Shown here in pieces: positions 12,291 to 24,652 of a stretch of 64,000 nt of DNA. The notes below the pieces were generated by a model that saw only the letters and a list, made by a program, of their open reading frames with translations, searched no databases and was not told where the DNA came from. Position 1 is the first letter of the stretch. Each line of letters opens with the position of its first letter. A program made the position numbers and the translations under genes. Source of the DNA: Megamerina dolium (taxonomy: Eukaryota > Arthropoda > Insecta > Diptera > Megamerinidae); the NCBI GenBank assembly GCA_963854835.1, contig OY978528.1, forward strand, positions 58,226,761-58,290,760, in the 5' to 3' direction.

Positions 12291-12625
12291 GGGTTCCGTA
12301 ACTCAGTGTTTAGTGCGTTGGCATTCTGATTTGTAGATCATGACTTCATTCCCCGGCTGAAGCATAACAAAATTTGATATCGAAAAGATTGTTCTTTCGA
12401 ACGGTACCCACCTCTCGGCAAGAATTGGCAATTTTTCCGGCAGTAACCATTTACAAAAATGCTTCTTAAAAGAGCTCTGTGGCAAAACTAAGTTAAAGTA
12501 ATGTCACAAGGGTTCTGCCGTCTAATATAAGTAGATCCCTTCTAATGTTGTCCAAATTTAACACGCACAACAGTATTGGAAGAAGCTCGGTGGTATCACA
12601 ATGGGCTTTCCTGGCCTAAGCGTAT
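12291..12625 (+). mobile_element. tRNA-derived SINE (copy 1)
   Basis: About 75% similar by eye to copy 2. The A-box region is gtaactcagtgtttagtgcg at 12298-12317. The B box is decayed (cttcattcccc). The body carries the shared words tcgaaaagattgttctttcg and aacggtacccacctc. The 3' end differs from copies 2 and 3 (gggctttcctggcctaagcg), suggesting a second subfamily or a chimera. Flanks taagagtatcct (near 12270-12281) and taagcgtatcct (near 12617-12628) could be an aged target duplication. Confidence 0.75.
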
Positions 12626-12660
12626 CCTCTCGGAGAGAGAGAGAGCAGCCACATAACAGG

Positions 12661-12762
12661 TGGAGATATGGGCTAACAATGCTCAAAACCACGTTGAGGA
12701 TCAAAAACAATTGGAGATATGGGTTAAGTATGCTCAAAAAAAAGTTGAGTAGAAAAAATAAG
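12661..12762 (+). repeat. 51-bp tandem duplication
   Basis: Two diverged units start at 12661 (tggagatatgggctaacaat) and 12712 (tggagatatgggttaagtat). They lie between the two SINE copies. The 3' edge of the second unit supplied the target site for SINE copy 2. Confidence 0.75.
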
Positions 12763-13112
12763 GGGTGCCGTAGCTCAGTGCTTAGTGCGTTGGCCTTCTG
12801 ATCTGTAGGTCGTGGTTCAATCCCTGGCTCATGCATAACAAATTTAATATCGAAAAGATTTTTCTTTCGAACGGTACCCACCTGTCGGCAAGCAATTGTC
12901 CGACAGTAACAACTTGCCATGAAAAAGCTTCTAAAAGAACTCTGTGACAAAGCTCAGAAAAAGTGATGTTCGGTCCGTTTGGAACCGGCTAAAATAAGTA
13001 GGTCCCTTATAATACTGTCCAAAATTTAACACACACAACAGTAATTGAAGAGAAGTTCGGCCAATGAGCCCCTTGGGGCTTTAAGTGCCACATTTTTATT
13101 TTTATTTTTTTT
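12763..13112 (+). mobile_element. tRNA-derived SINE (copy 2) with 13-bp target duplication
   Basis: About 350 bp. The tRNA-related head has a Pol III A box (tagctcagtgcttagtgcg, 12771-12789) and a B box (ggttcaatccc, 12814-12824), spaced as in a tRNA gene. An unrelated body of about 270 bp follows, with a small hairpin agccccttggggct near 13068-13081. The 3' tail is T-rich, built on attttt. The element is bounded by a perfect direct repeat tagaaaaaataag at 12750-12762 and 13113-13125, the hallmark of LINE-driven integration. It codes for no protein. The intact boxes suggest this copy could still be transcribed, which is inference. Confidence 0.9.
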
Positions 13113-13485
13113 TAGAAAAAATAAGTGGAAATTGATCAAATATATTACCCTTCTAGAAGCAATTCTGGGTATTTGAATGCATGTTTCAACTTTCATCATT
13201 TGTTGTGGTGTTTTTTTTACTTAGTTTAGTGACGAAACCAAACACATGCTCAAATTCAGAGACCACAAGCTTAGCTTCATCAGTTACAATCGGAATGTGT
13301 AAGTCTGCAAGTGGATATTAGAGTTTCTAATGTACCAAAAGCATTGGTATTCATTCGAAGGATTTGTGATTGTTTTTCCATATTTGATAGTGATGCAGTA
13401 TCCCAGAGCTGGATGCCATGAGGAATTCAGGAATCCAAGAATTTTAACATATTTAAAAATTTTTAAGTTGGCAACCTTACACACA

Positions 13486-13488
<3 letters not shown>

Positions 13489-13519
<31 letters not shown>
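13489..13519. repeat. (CT)n microsatellite
   Basis: About 15 CT units on the plus strand. Confidence 0.95.
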
Positions 13520-13521
<2 letters not shown>

Positions 13522-13842
13522 ACTTGCTATACTGCCTTTCCAAACAGCATCACACTCTTCTCAAGCACCATACTCCGATACTGACATTGGCGTCTCATAT
13601 GAAATGCAGTTGCTAGTTTTGAAACTTTTTCGCTCTGAACATTCATTCGTATTCTTTTGGGATTTTTTGTTGTTGTTATTGTGATTTTATATTTTTGGAG
13701 GTTAGAGTTTCTAGTTTAAATCGCGAGTACACTGCAACAGCTGCAACGCCAATGAGTTTTCCACCCATTGTGGGTATTTATTCATGTATGTGTGTGTGTG
13801 AGTTCGTTCGCGCTTTTCATCTCATCTGCTATGCAATTACAT

Positions 13843-13946
<104 letters not shown>

Positions 13947-15089
13947 TGGTATACTTATATATTTATGTATGTATGCATGTATGTACCTCTTGTTACTAAC
14001 ATCGCCGTTATTCTCATACTTGTAGAGAAGGCTAAGGATACGTATTGATTTTATCTGTGCTACTGGTAGTTACAGCGCGCGTATTGTAACGCACTGTATT
14101 ATGATTGTGTGTGAGTGTGATTATATTTTCTAGTCGTTCACTTGCCGATTCGCACATTTCATACACTCCGGCAAGTTGACCACAATGCATTTTGCTCAAC
14201 TCGACTATAACAAAATAGCAAATGCATACCTCAAAACAGATACATCCTTTTCATATGGTTGGTTTTGCTCCTCAAAGTTGCATTTGGAGTCATATTGCTT
14301 GATTGCTATATATTTTATTTACGATTTTTCGATGTTTTTGTTTTTGCAATTTTTATTTGATTTATTTGTTATTTTAATTTTTTTTTTCTATTTTTTAGAT
14401 GTTTATACGAAAAAATATATTATTTATCATATTTTAGTTTTTCGATTTTTTTCATAGTTTGAAATAATGATGCGTTGTAAATTTTGTTACCCTTTTCATG
14501 CACACACGTACTTTAGCGCATATGAAATTTATGTTTTTATGGAAAACTTTCATAAAGTTTTCTACAATATTGCGTTCGTACGATATATTTTTACTTTAGA
14601 ATTTATACTTATTTTATTATTATTATTTTTTTATGATTATTTCATTCCTTTACGGAAGGAAATATTATTTGAAACTTTCTTGTGTAATTTATTATGGAGA
14701 GGTACGTACATACACATGAACTCATGTATGACTGCACGTGCACATATACGCACACATGTATGATATACAACAAATGTACGTGCTCGCGTATATTTTGTTA
14801 TATTTTATATGTACTCAATGTTTTCTAAAGTCTTGATACATTAGTTTTTCCATATTAAATGCGAATAGACAGCATGGTAACCCTAATTCCAACATCGTTA
14901 ATTTGGTCTGCTCACTTTTGATGATATGTAGATAGAAAGATCACGATTGAGTAAGGACTTCACCACATTTCGAATGTAGTCGACCAATATCGACCCTAAA
15001 TAAAAACAACTAAACAACCTAAAACATTTTACATGCAGTCTAAGTCCATGTGGCACTTCTATATGTACTTCTATATGTACTTCTTGGCC

Positions 15090-15640
15090 TCCTTAAAAAT
15101 TTTAAATAGGACATAAATATGTTAGTGGAAAAGTTAGAAATAAATAGTCAAATATTTCTCCCCTTTAGACCTCTTAAGGAGGCAAGATAGCAGATAGGTA
15201 TGTTCGGGTAAAGCGTTGAAAAACAAAAATTATTGAGAATCTTTCGTACATTTGATTCCTTAAGTTTTTAAGTTCATTTTGTATGGCAGACACCTTAATT
15301 GGGGTGAAGATAGAGGGTACGTATGTTTGGAAAAAATATTGATTGGGGAAAAATAATGGGAGTTTGATTATTATTTAAACCTACTAAAATCATGTTATTT
15401 TCAGCCTAAATCGATATTCGGTTGTTATGGCACATAAGTAAGTAAGTAAGTAAGTAAATGCAGCTATGGAGATATTTTACGATTTTTTGAAGTTTTTAAG
15501 TTTCTATGGGTACCCTAGGAATGGTACGTGCAAAATGTATAGAAACATCAATTTTGTGTGGTATAAAAGGTGATTATAGGAGAGTAAAAAGTGGTAGATA
15601 GGAGGTTAGTATGTTTGGAATAAATCTTAAGGAAGAAAAA
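15090..15640 (-). repeat. Family A (copy 3), interrupted by a retrotransposon tail
   Basis: On the minus strand several units are visible: 15170-15215 (ctcttaaggaggcaagatag), 15275-15335 (ttgtatggcagacaccttaa and gaagatagagggtacg) and 15580-15620 (ggtagataggaggttagtat). Spacing is about 130-150 bp before the retrotransposon insertion is accounted for. Confidence 0.55.
15400..15459 (+). mobile_element. 5'-truncated non-LTR retrotransposon tail
   Basis: Only the last 40 or so bases plus the tail of the element are present: ttattttcagcctaaatcga, tattcggttgttatggcaca, then (TAAG)n. The same bases end the longer copy at 52488-52550. The copy sits within a family A repeat. Severe 5' truncation is typical of target-primed reverse transcription. 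Confidence 0.85.
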
Positions 15641-15910
15641 TTAGAAGCAAAATATTATGGTTGGTCTACGACAGAGTACTTAGCATGCACTACTCATATT
15701 GGCAACCTTTGCCCTGTAGTTGCCTATGTATAATATCTTCTGCTTCCCTCCTGTTTATTTATATTTGTTATTCACAGATTATCTCTAAACAAATAGACAA
15801 TGCACGCAGATTTTTCCCCGATATATATTTTTCGTTTATGATATTATTCACGTCTTTACAGCCAAAAATACCAAGTAATTCAGGTGTGAGCTAGAGTTAG
15901 TATAGACATT

Positions 15911-15958
15911 CTGAGCTCATAACATATTTTTAAAATTTCGAATATGTTTTGAGCTCAG
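15911..15958. repeat. 17-bp inverted repeat (hairpin)
   Basis: Left arm ctgagctcataacatat at 15911-15927 pairs with atatgttttgagctcag at 15942-15958 with one mismatch. The loop is 14 bases and AT-rich. No T run follows, so it does not look like a simple terminator, and there is no surrounding transposon signature. Confidence 0.7.
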
Positions 15959-17372
15959 GAGGCCCACAAGCAATTAAAAGCAAGTTTTATTCACGAACTT
16001 ATCACCGCAACAACAACCTCATCACAATCACTTTCTACAACAACTCAACACATCGACATTCAAACCTACGGACAACGACTACTATGTAGAACGAGTTCAC
16101 CTGGGGCCCCATACATCACAAAGTCATGGTTAAATAATAAGAAAATGATGAAAAACTATTATTTTCCAACTTTAGAGATTGTGCGCTAGTTTTGAAATTT
16201 CATCATTTGGTAGAAAACTTACCATTTCATAGTTTTCTACGAAATCAAATATTTTTAGCCGCCATAAACAAGACCCAAAAAAGAATTCTCTCAATAATCG
16301 TCACCCTAGTATGTACCACGACTTTTGAAACCATTCGACACGTACATAAGACAGACAGGCAATGAAGAAAAATATTATTTTGTTGAAAATTACCTTTTTT
16401 TGGTAAGAAATTAGATGCAATTATTTATATATTCTGAATGGCTAAATGGCGTACTGGCTAACCGGCCAATTGTCTGACTGGTTGGCTGGTCATATGTCTG
16501 TAAAATAAGTTATGTAAATGCTTGTAAGCAGCAGCGACCTATGAAAATATACTTGAAAAAGGCTTTATTTTTAAATTTATTAAAATTGGAAACATTGCAT
16601 TTATATGGAATAATTTAGTGTTTGAAAAATACAATAAATTCCAAGTGAATTTACGACACACTTTTACTATAAATGATTCTTGTGAGTAAATGAATATACA
16701 TTTTATAGACGGAAATATTGTAATGAAAAATGTAAATATACGAATAAAGCTGCTTCTAATCCTTTGCAACATTTTCCAAACCAAATGCAACATTTTCATA
16801 GAGGCAGCATCAACAGCATAAGCTGTAACAGCATCAATATGAAAATTGTAGTCAGTTTACGATGCGGCCCATCTCATTCATTCAGAAAATGTATTTTACG
16901 CAATAAAAATTAAAATGTTGCAAATTTTCTCAAATATACTTATCGTATAGTATACCACCCAGAAATGCAGCGACAACAAAAATGTTGCAACAAATGTTGC
17001 AAATGTTGTGAATGAAATTAAACACATACAAATATATTTATATACATATATAGTACATCCTATACACTTATATTAATGCTCACAACATAAAATGCAACAC
17101 ACAACACCATTCAGGTAATAAAATTAAATGGAATTAAAAGTAACAAAACAACAACAACAACAACAACAGTATCAACCATTCCAACAGGATACACAATAGC
17201 CAATATGTTGTTGTATGTATGTATATGTACTATACTATTTACTATATGCTGAATGAAATAAAACTAAAAGACCAAGAAAATGCAAACTTAAACTATAAAA
17301 TAAACATTAAACATGCGAAAAAACACTACTTTTATGAGGCTTTTAAAGTGACTTTATTGGGTAGGTTTAGTT

Positions 17373-17490
17373 CACAACAACAACAACAACAACAACAACA
17401 ACGTGTGATAGTGGTGAGTTGAAAATTCTATACAAAATTGATGGTATCGGTCGTGGTACCTCTGTTGTTGTTGTTGTTGTTGTTGTTGTT
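17373..17490. repeat. Facing (CAA)n and (GTT)n microsatellites
   Basis: (CAA)10 at 17373-17402 and (GTT)9 at 17463-17490 are complementary and separated by about 60 bases, forming a possible long stem. ORFs through them give poly-Q and poly-L only. Confidence 0.85.
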
Positions 17491-18534
17491 GATTGCTGCA
17501 TGCATGGATGCATGCTTAGATTTTATACAATTTGTTGCAAATCGTATATATAGAATCACACATTTATTTACAATTTATACAATTTTTTTATTATTATTAT
17601 TGCCTTTTTTATTACCTCTTACAAAGAAGTGTAAAATTAATATACCTGTACCTATGTATGAGTGTGTCTGTGAGAAAAAAAGGAAGATATTTAATGGTGA
17701 TTTTTATAATTTGCATAAGGTAATACTGAAAACAACTACAACGTTCTAGGATTTATTTATTATATGATATATAAAGGATATTTCCGAATTACATAATCAT
17801 GCGCGAAAATGGAATACTGAATTAACAAGGTATCATTTTCAGTATTTTCATTACAACTTTGATAATACAATCATATAATCTCTGTTCGAACCAGCATTTT
17901 TCGACTTTTCTAGCTTTCTAGTGATTTATGTATATTTCATTTGTCCTTTTTGTAACAAAAAATATAAATTGGTCATGGAAACCAGTGTTCAACTCGAAAA
18001 AAAGGCTCAGGGGTGCTGATCAGGGATACAAAATATATCTCTCAAATTTCAATTTTCGTTTCTATATGCTTCAAATTTAAGTAATTACAATAAAAGGGCT
18101 TCCATAATGTTTCCACATTTATGTTAGAAACAATAGTTTCGATATAACTTCTATAATCACTTCTTTGGTGCTACTAAAATTTGTTCTTAAGAATTCATAG
18201 TTAACGTTACTACAGAGCTTGGAATTGGAAATAATTTCATGAAACTTTCATCAGTTTGTTCACATAATATTTATTTTCAGCACGCTTTTCTACTTGACTT
18301 CGATAGTGCATTATGGAAGCATCATCCAAAACAAGTGCAATAAACCTACTGTTCAATAATTTTTGAATCAATTATTTTTATTCAGTAACCGTCGCAAGAT
18401 TCGGTAATAATTTATGGAGGACCATTACAGCAAAAAAGAACTTTAGTCGCAGCAAATCACATTCGTTCTTACCCAGAATTGCCTTTACCTTGTACAAAAG
18501 TGTATGGAGAAAACAGTTTACCTAAAGCCTAATA

Positions 18535-19062
18535 GCCTAGACAGACGGCAGCGTTAATCCGGATTAACGACGCACTTAATCCGAAAAAAATACTAACCTG
18601 GGAGACGGCAGTATTGCGTCTAAACAGCTGGTTGCTGTTTTATTAGGTCTGCTCACTTACATTACTATCACTATCAATTTCTGTCATCTGTAACTCTCGA
18701 TATGAGAAAATCTACAAGAAGTACGTGAACTGAAAACTATCAGAAACTTGTAAATTGATATTCACAGTTCGTATTTGATACTGGATTTATTTATTCACCA
18801 ACGCTTTTCATGTCGAAAGCTGTTAACAATTGTTGAAAGTTTTTTGTTAGCGAACACATCTATTGTTCTGTATTGTTTTGTAAGTAAAAATTCACAATAG
18901 AAAACAGCTGTTCATTTTCAGCAGGGTTGCCATCGAAAATTGCCCTAATCCTCTTTAATTTTGAGATTAACTCGTAGAGTTAATGTGGATTAGCTGCAGT
19001 TATTGCCCGAGTTAATTCGAATTAAATTGTTAATCCGGATTAACGCTGCCATATGTCATGGC
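18535..19062. mobile_element. MITE, 528 bp, 34-bp inverted ends
   Basis: TA dinucleotides flank at 18533-18534 and 19063-19064. Terminal inverted repeats at 18535-18568 and 19029-19062 match at 30 of 34 positions by eye, and each contains the palindrome ttaatccggattaa. The inner words ggagacggcagtattgcg (18600-18617) and gttaatgtggattagc (18979-18994) echo the ends. There is no ORF of note. The TA target and short length fit a Tc1/mariner-type MITE. No autonomous partner with these ends is in the window. Confidence 0.85.
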
Positions 19063-19064
19063 TA

Positions 19065-20251
19065 TAAACCAACTTTAAATTATGCTGTAAACAAGATTGC
19101 TATAAGACAACTAAACAAACAGGAGATGAAATTCAAAGACGATCACCAATAAACTTAAATGGCATTAAATAATTGTTAGATATGCCAATAATTTAGCTAC
19201 TTCATGCAATTATTGGTCGCAATTATAAATGCAACAAATTATAGATAAAACTACATTCGAACAGAGTGAACGAGATACATAAGAAAATAGACTATTTCAA
19301 CATATTTATATTTTGGGTGAGGCATACAAATATATTTACTGTATTCAACTACGCATTTTACATAAATTCTGGTACTAAATATATTAATTTTACTTAGCTT
19401 ACACCAAAAAAAAATCATATCCTTCTTATTTTATAGTCTACATATTTAATGCCATGAATATTATATGTATTATTATTGTTTTTGTTGTGGTTAATAATAA
19501 TACGATTGTATTATTATACTACATGCAGGCACACTAATTACCACAGAAATCATAATGCCACCAACAAAAATTTTTTTATGTATATGGGGTAAATGCAAAT
19601 ATGGAGAAGTAATTTTTTTTTTAATAACAAGTATGCATGGGTATTGTAATTATTGCTGATTTCATTCATTCCATTATTATTATTATTATTATAATTATTA
19701 TTATTATTATTTTTATCAAATTTCTTTTCTACATATTCAATTATTGTTTTTGTTGTTATTCGTTTTTGTCTACAATAACTTTAGCCCTCATACATAGTGG
19801 AAAAACATTATAATCATTAGTGTTAATTAAAGCTGACGACTACCAATGATTGCTAGAACTAATTGTAACTACAAAAACAAATTGAAACAGCAATAAAACA
19901 ATTTAAATAAAAAAAATATCCATAAGAGGTGTTCATATGTTGTACATACATATATATTTATATGTACATATATTGTAGTTATTATACATATGTTCATTGA
20001 ATATATGCATGCAAATAACATTTGAACTAAATTCATTCTGACCTTTTGGTTGTAGTGGTGGTGGGTAATAATTAATTCAATGCCCTCATGCATATAAGTA
20101 CATGTGTAGAAATTTTTATCTATTTTTCATAGAAACTAAATAAATAATTTAATTAATTACATTACTTAATATATAGTAGTATAGTTTGTAGTACTACTTA
20201 GTCGCCACAAATATTATGAATTGATATTTGAATAATATCTGATTATTAAGT

Positions 20252-20314
<63 letters not shown>

Positions 20315-21124
20315 GTTTTTGATTCTTCGAATCTCAATTCTATATAAAATCTATTTCATTCTATTCATTCAGCTTAAGTAACTTAATGTAACTTTTTTTA
20401 GTCGGACGATTGCCAGGCCTTTAAAAATTACTTTCAACACTTTCTGGCAACTCTGGTGTGAACATATATAACATATATGTTGGTAAGAGTACCTGTAAAT
20501 ACTTTTATACCTACCTATATAAATATATGATATGTCATTACATATATAATTTTGATCTGAGTGTTTATCTGATATAAAAAAAAAACCTCAAAATAATATT
20601 TCATGTCAAACAGACATTTGGACATAAATTTTATGTTTACATTTTAATATATTCGAGTAAGTATAAATAATTGCTTAGCATTTTATTGTAGCCATTACTA
20701 CTTGCTGCACTTTTTTTTTATTTCTCACTGCAATTACAAATATTTTTATAAAATAGAGAAAAATACAAATAGTAGTAATTTCGTATTGTTTTTTTTTTTT
20801 TTTTTTTCTTCTTTTTTTTTATTTTATTATTCTATTATAAAATTTATTGCAATTACTTACAAACATTGTAGTCAAAACCTAAACCACAGACATTTTATTA
20901 TTCTCACGAATAGTACACTCATGATATTTACTCAATAATGGACAAAAAATGATTTTTTTTTCTAAGCAAATGTATGACTATGAATATCAGGATGTACTTG
21001 TTACATAAGAACAACATTCCTTTGATTTACAATTTCAACATATAAGTCCAAAAGAAAACTTCGGTTGTTAATAAATAGCTGTTAGTAGGTAACATTATTA
21101 TTTATCCTTAATATCGACCTATTA
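19065..21124. other. AT-rich noncoding stretch with microsatellites
   Basis: Contains (TTA)n at 19672-19711 with an interruption, (ATG)n at 20252-20313, and poly-T near 20790-20820. No gene recognised. Confidence 0.45.
20252..20313. repeat. (ATG)n microsatellite
   Basis: About 20 uninterrupted trinucleotide units. Probably highly polymorphic. Confidence 0.95.
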
Positions 21125-21625
21125 ATTTGTTCCCTTCAACATTTTTATGCAAGATACTTGCCACCCTATCTTCAATTCCTAGGGGACTTCCTTTCAAAAT
21201 TAACGTTTTTTATAGTTCCGCTCTCTGGTGTCACACCTAAAGGGATCAAATCTATGACCGGTTTTTATTTTCACAACATTTTTCCTAGACTTACCTACCT
21301 CCTATCTCCACCCTTATGCGGGCTCCCGTACAAAATTGATATTTTTATAAAATATGCACCCAGCTTTCCAATCGCGCTCCTAGAAGTGCAAAATTTATGA
21401 ACTACACCAACTTCACCAACTCATTTCATCATCGTAATATTTCTCCCAAATATATTTATGGTCTTTCTCCATCCCCTATGCGAAGGCTCATAAATAATGA
21501 ACTGAAAAACATGTGAAAATCGGCAAATAATTATATCGCCAATATTCCCCGAGCTTAATTAGCCCATATCTCCACCCCTTAAGAAGACTACCATACAAAA
21601 TTTACGAAAAACAGAGTGGTTCAAG
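21125..21625 (+). repeat. Family A (copy 4)
   Basis: Four degenerate units start near 21132, 21271, 21434 and 21538. The clearest has cctcctatctccacccttat then gcgggctcccgtacaaaatt (21299-21337). Spacing varies from about 105 to 160 bp. Noncoding. Confidence 0.6.
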
Positions 21626-23849
21626 ACCACTTCTTAAATTTTGATCGTATAGAGAAATCCAAGGTAAGGACGATCTCTATTATACGGAGATAACATTCTC
21701 AGTTGAAATTTGCAAAGAAATCAAAAAAAGAAGGCTTATGTCAAAATCATCCCAAAATCAAAGTAAATATGACAATTTTCTTTAACTATCATTGAATTAT
21801 CCCCATCTATAAAACCCAGCCTGACAGTGCCTGACTGTTATAATGATTATGAGCGCGATTATCCGTAAAAAATGTCAGATTTGTCCAAACACAGCTCTGA
21901 TATTCTGCAAGAATATAAATCGATTATGGTGTTTTGAAATTCCCGATACTTTATTTTTGCTGAATGAATATTATTTTATTACACCAACGTCAGTTTTTAA
22001 TAAACTACGAGTATGTACGTAGGCATTTAAATTGATTTTTATTTAAGCTATAATTTGTGAGTAACACACAAATGTATGTAAATGCGTTTATAATTGCATT
22101 CATTTTTCAAAATATTTTCATATTTTATTTACTGTGGCTGGCTACTTATTATAGCAATAAACATATTCAGGTGCCTCATCATAACTTGGTACGACCTAAT
22201 TTGCGGCAGTTTTCTTCTTTGTGATTTTTTTTTGCTTGCTTCCATTTCTGCACTATGTGCCATATCCTTGAAATATTTAAAGAGATTGCTTCCTCCGATT
22301 TTATCAATGAACTCCGTTATTGTTCTTATTTTGATTGCAACTAATGATTGAACAATGATTATAGCAAAATTCAAAATGTTATGGAATATGTACTGCAAAA
22401 AATTTAGTTTCTTTAGATAAGACGCCCTCATGTGCATATATAATTGCCTACTCTGTTTCTATTTGTAATAAATTTAATTACCATGCATTCACATGACAAT
22501 TACCTACATATAAAAGAAGAAGGGGAGAAGTAGGTAAATCATAATTTTTTGCCATCTTAATGGTAAATAATTTCCTTTCCGAATCAAGTTTTATTTTATT
22601 TCATTCATAGTTGTTGCTTGTTGTTTGTTTTTTTTTTTTTTTTTTTAATAATAAAAATTATTTAAAATTATTTGCAACAATGTTGCCATTTTTTATAGCA
22701 TTATTAATTTTAATGTTCCATTTGCATATAAGAAACCAGCATTCGACACAAATCGTCGCCACATTCTTATATACTACATCCACCTATTTGTGGAGTGGTT
22801 GGTAGTAACAATATTCGTGCAGCACCAGCAGCAACTACAACAATTCTTCGTTACATTCTGATATTTGAACAAACGAATTAACGATCGAATGAACGAATGA
22901 ACGAACGAACGAAAGGTCATAAAAGTTGCAATAATTATTTTTATTATTCAGTAAAAATCATGTTTATTAGTAAATAAAATCATTTAAAAAAAACTTTGCC
23001 TTCTTTGACTTGGTCGATATGACTGGCCTTCGGCACAAAATAATACCATATATATATGTTATCGTATGTGCCTATATAAAATAGGTATATCCCGATATCT
23101 ATAAATACATATATTCGTATGCATATGCTTAGTTTTATATGTGAGTACAATTGCTTCAAAAAAAAAAGTAAGGCAGGCTTATTTTATGGAAGTGTAAAAT
23201 GAAAAATTTTATATTTTTTATCATTTTTATTAGTATTAGTATGATAGCATACATAGTGTACAGGTACATTTGAATGTACCAATTGATAAACTTAGGTCAT
23301 ATAAATTAATGTATAAGATTATACGCATGCTATGTATTACAAATATATAGGAAAATAGTATATGTGTTAATTATTATCTGTAATTTTATATTTATTATGC
23401 ATACATTTTAACTACATTAAATGTACAAAATAAAATATGGTAACAATAAGCTATATTTATTACTCCTTACTTTGAATTACACAATGCACGAGGTATTAAT
23501 GAAGCAAATACTAATTAGTAATAAGATCTGTAATAGATGAATACATTTTATTATGCATAATTGTAAAATAAGCGTTGCATTAGATCGTCATTATGATATA
23601 CGTAACTATACTACTTTATCAAAAACGACAACTATTACATTATCCTCGCTGAAAAGAGAACCACTCACTACTACTATGCATTCAAGATATTACAAATACA
23701 AAACAGAAATTACAAAGTACTTTCGTAAACTTAATTAAGGAATTTAGACATTGTTTCCATACTATCTATTTGCTAGCGCTCTCATTGATTGATAAAAATA
23801 TTTCTAAGAGCAGAAAAATAGGCCTTAGGAAAAATAATCGTATGTCCCA
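21626..23849. other. AT-rich noncoding stretch
   Basis: No gene recognised. Poly-T is at 22627-22646 and a CGAA-type tetranucleotide run at 22867-22914. A minus-strand ORF at 22129-22437 has charged segments but no family I recognise and lacks any exon support. Confidence 0.4.
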
Positions 23850-24011
23850 AGTTTTAGCTTTATAACTTTATATAATTGTGCACAAAGTGTGATAACATAA
23901 ATTTGTAAATTTCACCCGATTCAGCCCATTCACAACTTTATCAATTTCTTAGCAAATGTAATCCTGTATATCAAGTTTCAGCTTCATAACTCGATACATC
24001 GATAATGGATG
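23850..24011 (+). repeat. Family C fragment
   Basis: Words such as aagttttagctttataactt, acaaagtgtgataacataaa and aagtttcagcttcataactc resemble the longer block at 44945-45660. Noncoding. Confidence 0.35.
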
Positions 24012-24379
24012 AAAACTTTTTGATAAACTCGTTGTTATAAGTACAGCAATAAATACGCCATTACGAAAATAAACCAGACCGTGGTACAGTCAGTTATGGC
24101 TAAATCGACACAATACTTACTCATACCTGTTAGGTTTTGGGTGTTATAAAAGACGGCACAAATTCTACACTCTTTCAAATAACTACAGCAACTTTTATGT
24201 ATGATATTATATGCCTTGCGAATATTATACCGTTACTTTCTATTTGAAAATCAATTACACTCATTTGTTCTCCATCTTGATGTCAAACAATACAACAAAT
24301 ATCAAATATCATTTAGTTCACTCTCTTTTAAGTACCGTTATTCAAAGTGCTGAGGCACAATTTTTGTACATGTATTATT

Positions 24380-24652
24380 TCTTAATCCCCGGCGGAAGCA
24401 TAAGAAATTTAATATCTTATCGAAACGATGCAATTCTTCCAGCAGTAACAATTTGCGATGGAAAAGCTTCTAAAAGAACACTGTGACTAAGCTCAGAAAA
24501 AGTGATGTCGCAAGAATTCTGCTGTTCAGAACCGGCCAAAAAAAGTAGGTCCCTTCTAATATTGTCCAAATTTAACACGTACCACAGTAATGGAAGAGAA
24601 GCTCGACCAAAGAGCCCTTTGGAGCTTTAAGTGCCACATATTTACTTTTTTA
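24380..24652 (+). mobile_element. SINE (copy 3), 5' truncated
   Basis: Starts within the B-box region (ttaatccccgg) and continues through the shared SINE body (gcttctaaaagaacactgtg, taggtcccttctaatattgt) to the end gctttaagtgccacat plus a T-rich tail. The A box is missing, so it cannot be transcribed from its own promoter. It abuts the family B element directly. Confidence 0.85.

Larger units (their letters stand above)
15641..18532. other. AT-rich noncoding stretch with CAA/GTT arrays
   Basis: No gene recognised. It holds the hairpin at 15911-15958, CAA runs at 17147-17168 and 17373-17402, and a GTT run at 17463-17490. The CAA and GTT runs are inverted relative to each other and about 60 bp apart, so they could pair. 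Confidence 0.45.

Noticed and set aside
12763..12830. Possible tRNA gene
   Set aside because: A and B boxes are present, but the acceptor stem does not close, the sequence continues into a SINE body, and other copies exist.
22129..22437. 102-codon minus-strand ORF
   Set aside because: No domain, no exon signals, and an opposing frame of similar length; probably chance.
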